Source of the DNA: Polaromonas sp. YR568
GTDB taxonomy: Bacteria > Pseudomonadota > Gammaproteobacteria > Burkholderiales > Burkholderiaceae
DNA length: 6,448 nt
Direction of reading: 5' to 3'
Assembly: GCA_945871335.1 (NCBI GenBank)
Contig: CAMBWM010000131.1
Location: 1 to 6,448, forward strand
Position numbers and translations under genes: made by a program. The notes under the pieces were generated by a model. The model had not been told where the DNA came from. It saw nothing but the letters and a program-made list of their open reading frames with translations, and searched no databases. Every line of letters begins with the position of its first letter. Positions within the stretch are counted from its first letter, which is position 1. Shown here piece by piece: positions 6,273 to 6,448 of this stretch.

Positions 6273-6448
6273 ATGCCCAACCCTCTCGCCGCCACTTTCC
6301 ATGCACATGCCTCCGATGCGCCCGCCCGTTTTGGCAGCGGTCAATCGGTGCGGCGCCTAGAAGACGACGCGTTGCTTATCGGTGCCGGCCAGTTCACCAG
6401 CGATATGAACGCAGAGGGGCATGCCCGTATTTTCTTTTTGCGCTCCCC
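6273..6448 (+). CDS. Molybdenum hydroxylase large subunit (CoxL/xanthine dehydrogenase type), 5' end only
   Basis: Fifty-eight codons are visible before the window ends. After a variable N-terminus (MPNPLAATFHAHASDAPA) the sequence RFGSGQSVRRLEDDALLIGA, then GQFTSDM and HARIFFLRSP, is the standard opening of molybdopterin-binding subunits (pattern: G-x-S-V-x-R-x-E-D-x-x-L-x-x-G-x-G-x-[YF]-x-x-D, then a-x-F-x-R-S-P). These are ~750-800-residue enzymes that hydroxylate CO, aldehydes, purines or other aromatics and work with FAD and 2Fe-2S partners. ATG 6273 is the first ATG after an in-frame stop at 6222-6224; a TTG at 6264 is possible. No strong ribosome binding site is seen; GGAT at 6255 is far upstream. 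The substrate cannot be told from this part. It may be co-transcribed with the aminotransferase gene. Confidence 0.85.
   Translation, partial: MPNPLAATFHAHASDAPARFGSGQSVRRLEDDALLIGAGQFTSDMNAEGHARIFFLRS

Overview
The window looks like a high-GC betaproteobacterial chromosome, most likely a member of the Comamonadaceae (Burkholderiales; Polaromonas, Rhodoferax or Limnohabitans-like). This is inferred from the style of the proteins and from GC-rich codon use, not from a database search. There is no RNA gene, CRISPR array, insertion sequence or phage gene. The window opens and closes inside genes.

Layout. Positions 1-588 (+) hold the 3' part of the ribosome-assembly GTPase gene ylqF/rbgA. Convergent to it, 627-878 (-) encodes an uncharacterised 83-residue protein with two predicted membrane helices. 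From about 909 to 1028 (+) there is a stranded tail of a branched-chain amino acid type ABC transporter ATPase (LivF-like). Only the last ~39 codons remain and a stop lies just before them, so it is a gene remnant. It runs tail to tail into a large gene at 1044-4121 (-) for a 1025-residue flavin/iron-sulfur 2-hydroxyacid dehydrogenase of the YdiJ/GlcD-GlcF type. That gene overlaps by four bases (ATGA) the end of a GntR-family (FCD subgroup) regulator gene at 4118-4813 (-). Across a 162-bp divergent intergenic region lies a class V aminotransferase gene of the serine-glyoxylate aminotransferase type at 4976-6175 (+). After 97 bp comes the 5' end of a molybdenum hydroxylase large subunit gene (CoxL/xanthine dehydrogenase type) at 6273 (+), cut by the window edge.

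How the genes may work together. The regulator, dehydrogenase and aminotransferase form a divergent regulon-like unit. A 17-bp sequence (ATTTTGTATGCAAAAAA) with a near-palindromic core occurs twice in the divergent region. One copy sits just upstream of the regulator start and the other just upstream of the aminotransferase ribosome binding site. These are good candidates for the operators of the encoded GntR protein. The simplest metabolic reading is that the dehydrogenase makes a 2-oxo acid (glyoxylate, hydroxypyruvate or 2-oxoglutarate are possible) and the aminotransferase interconverts glyoxylate/glycine and serine/hydroxypyruvate. The real substrate of the dehydrogenase cannot be read from the sequence. 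The most useful leads are the paired operators, a possible leaderless regulator transcript, and the LivF remnant.
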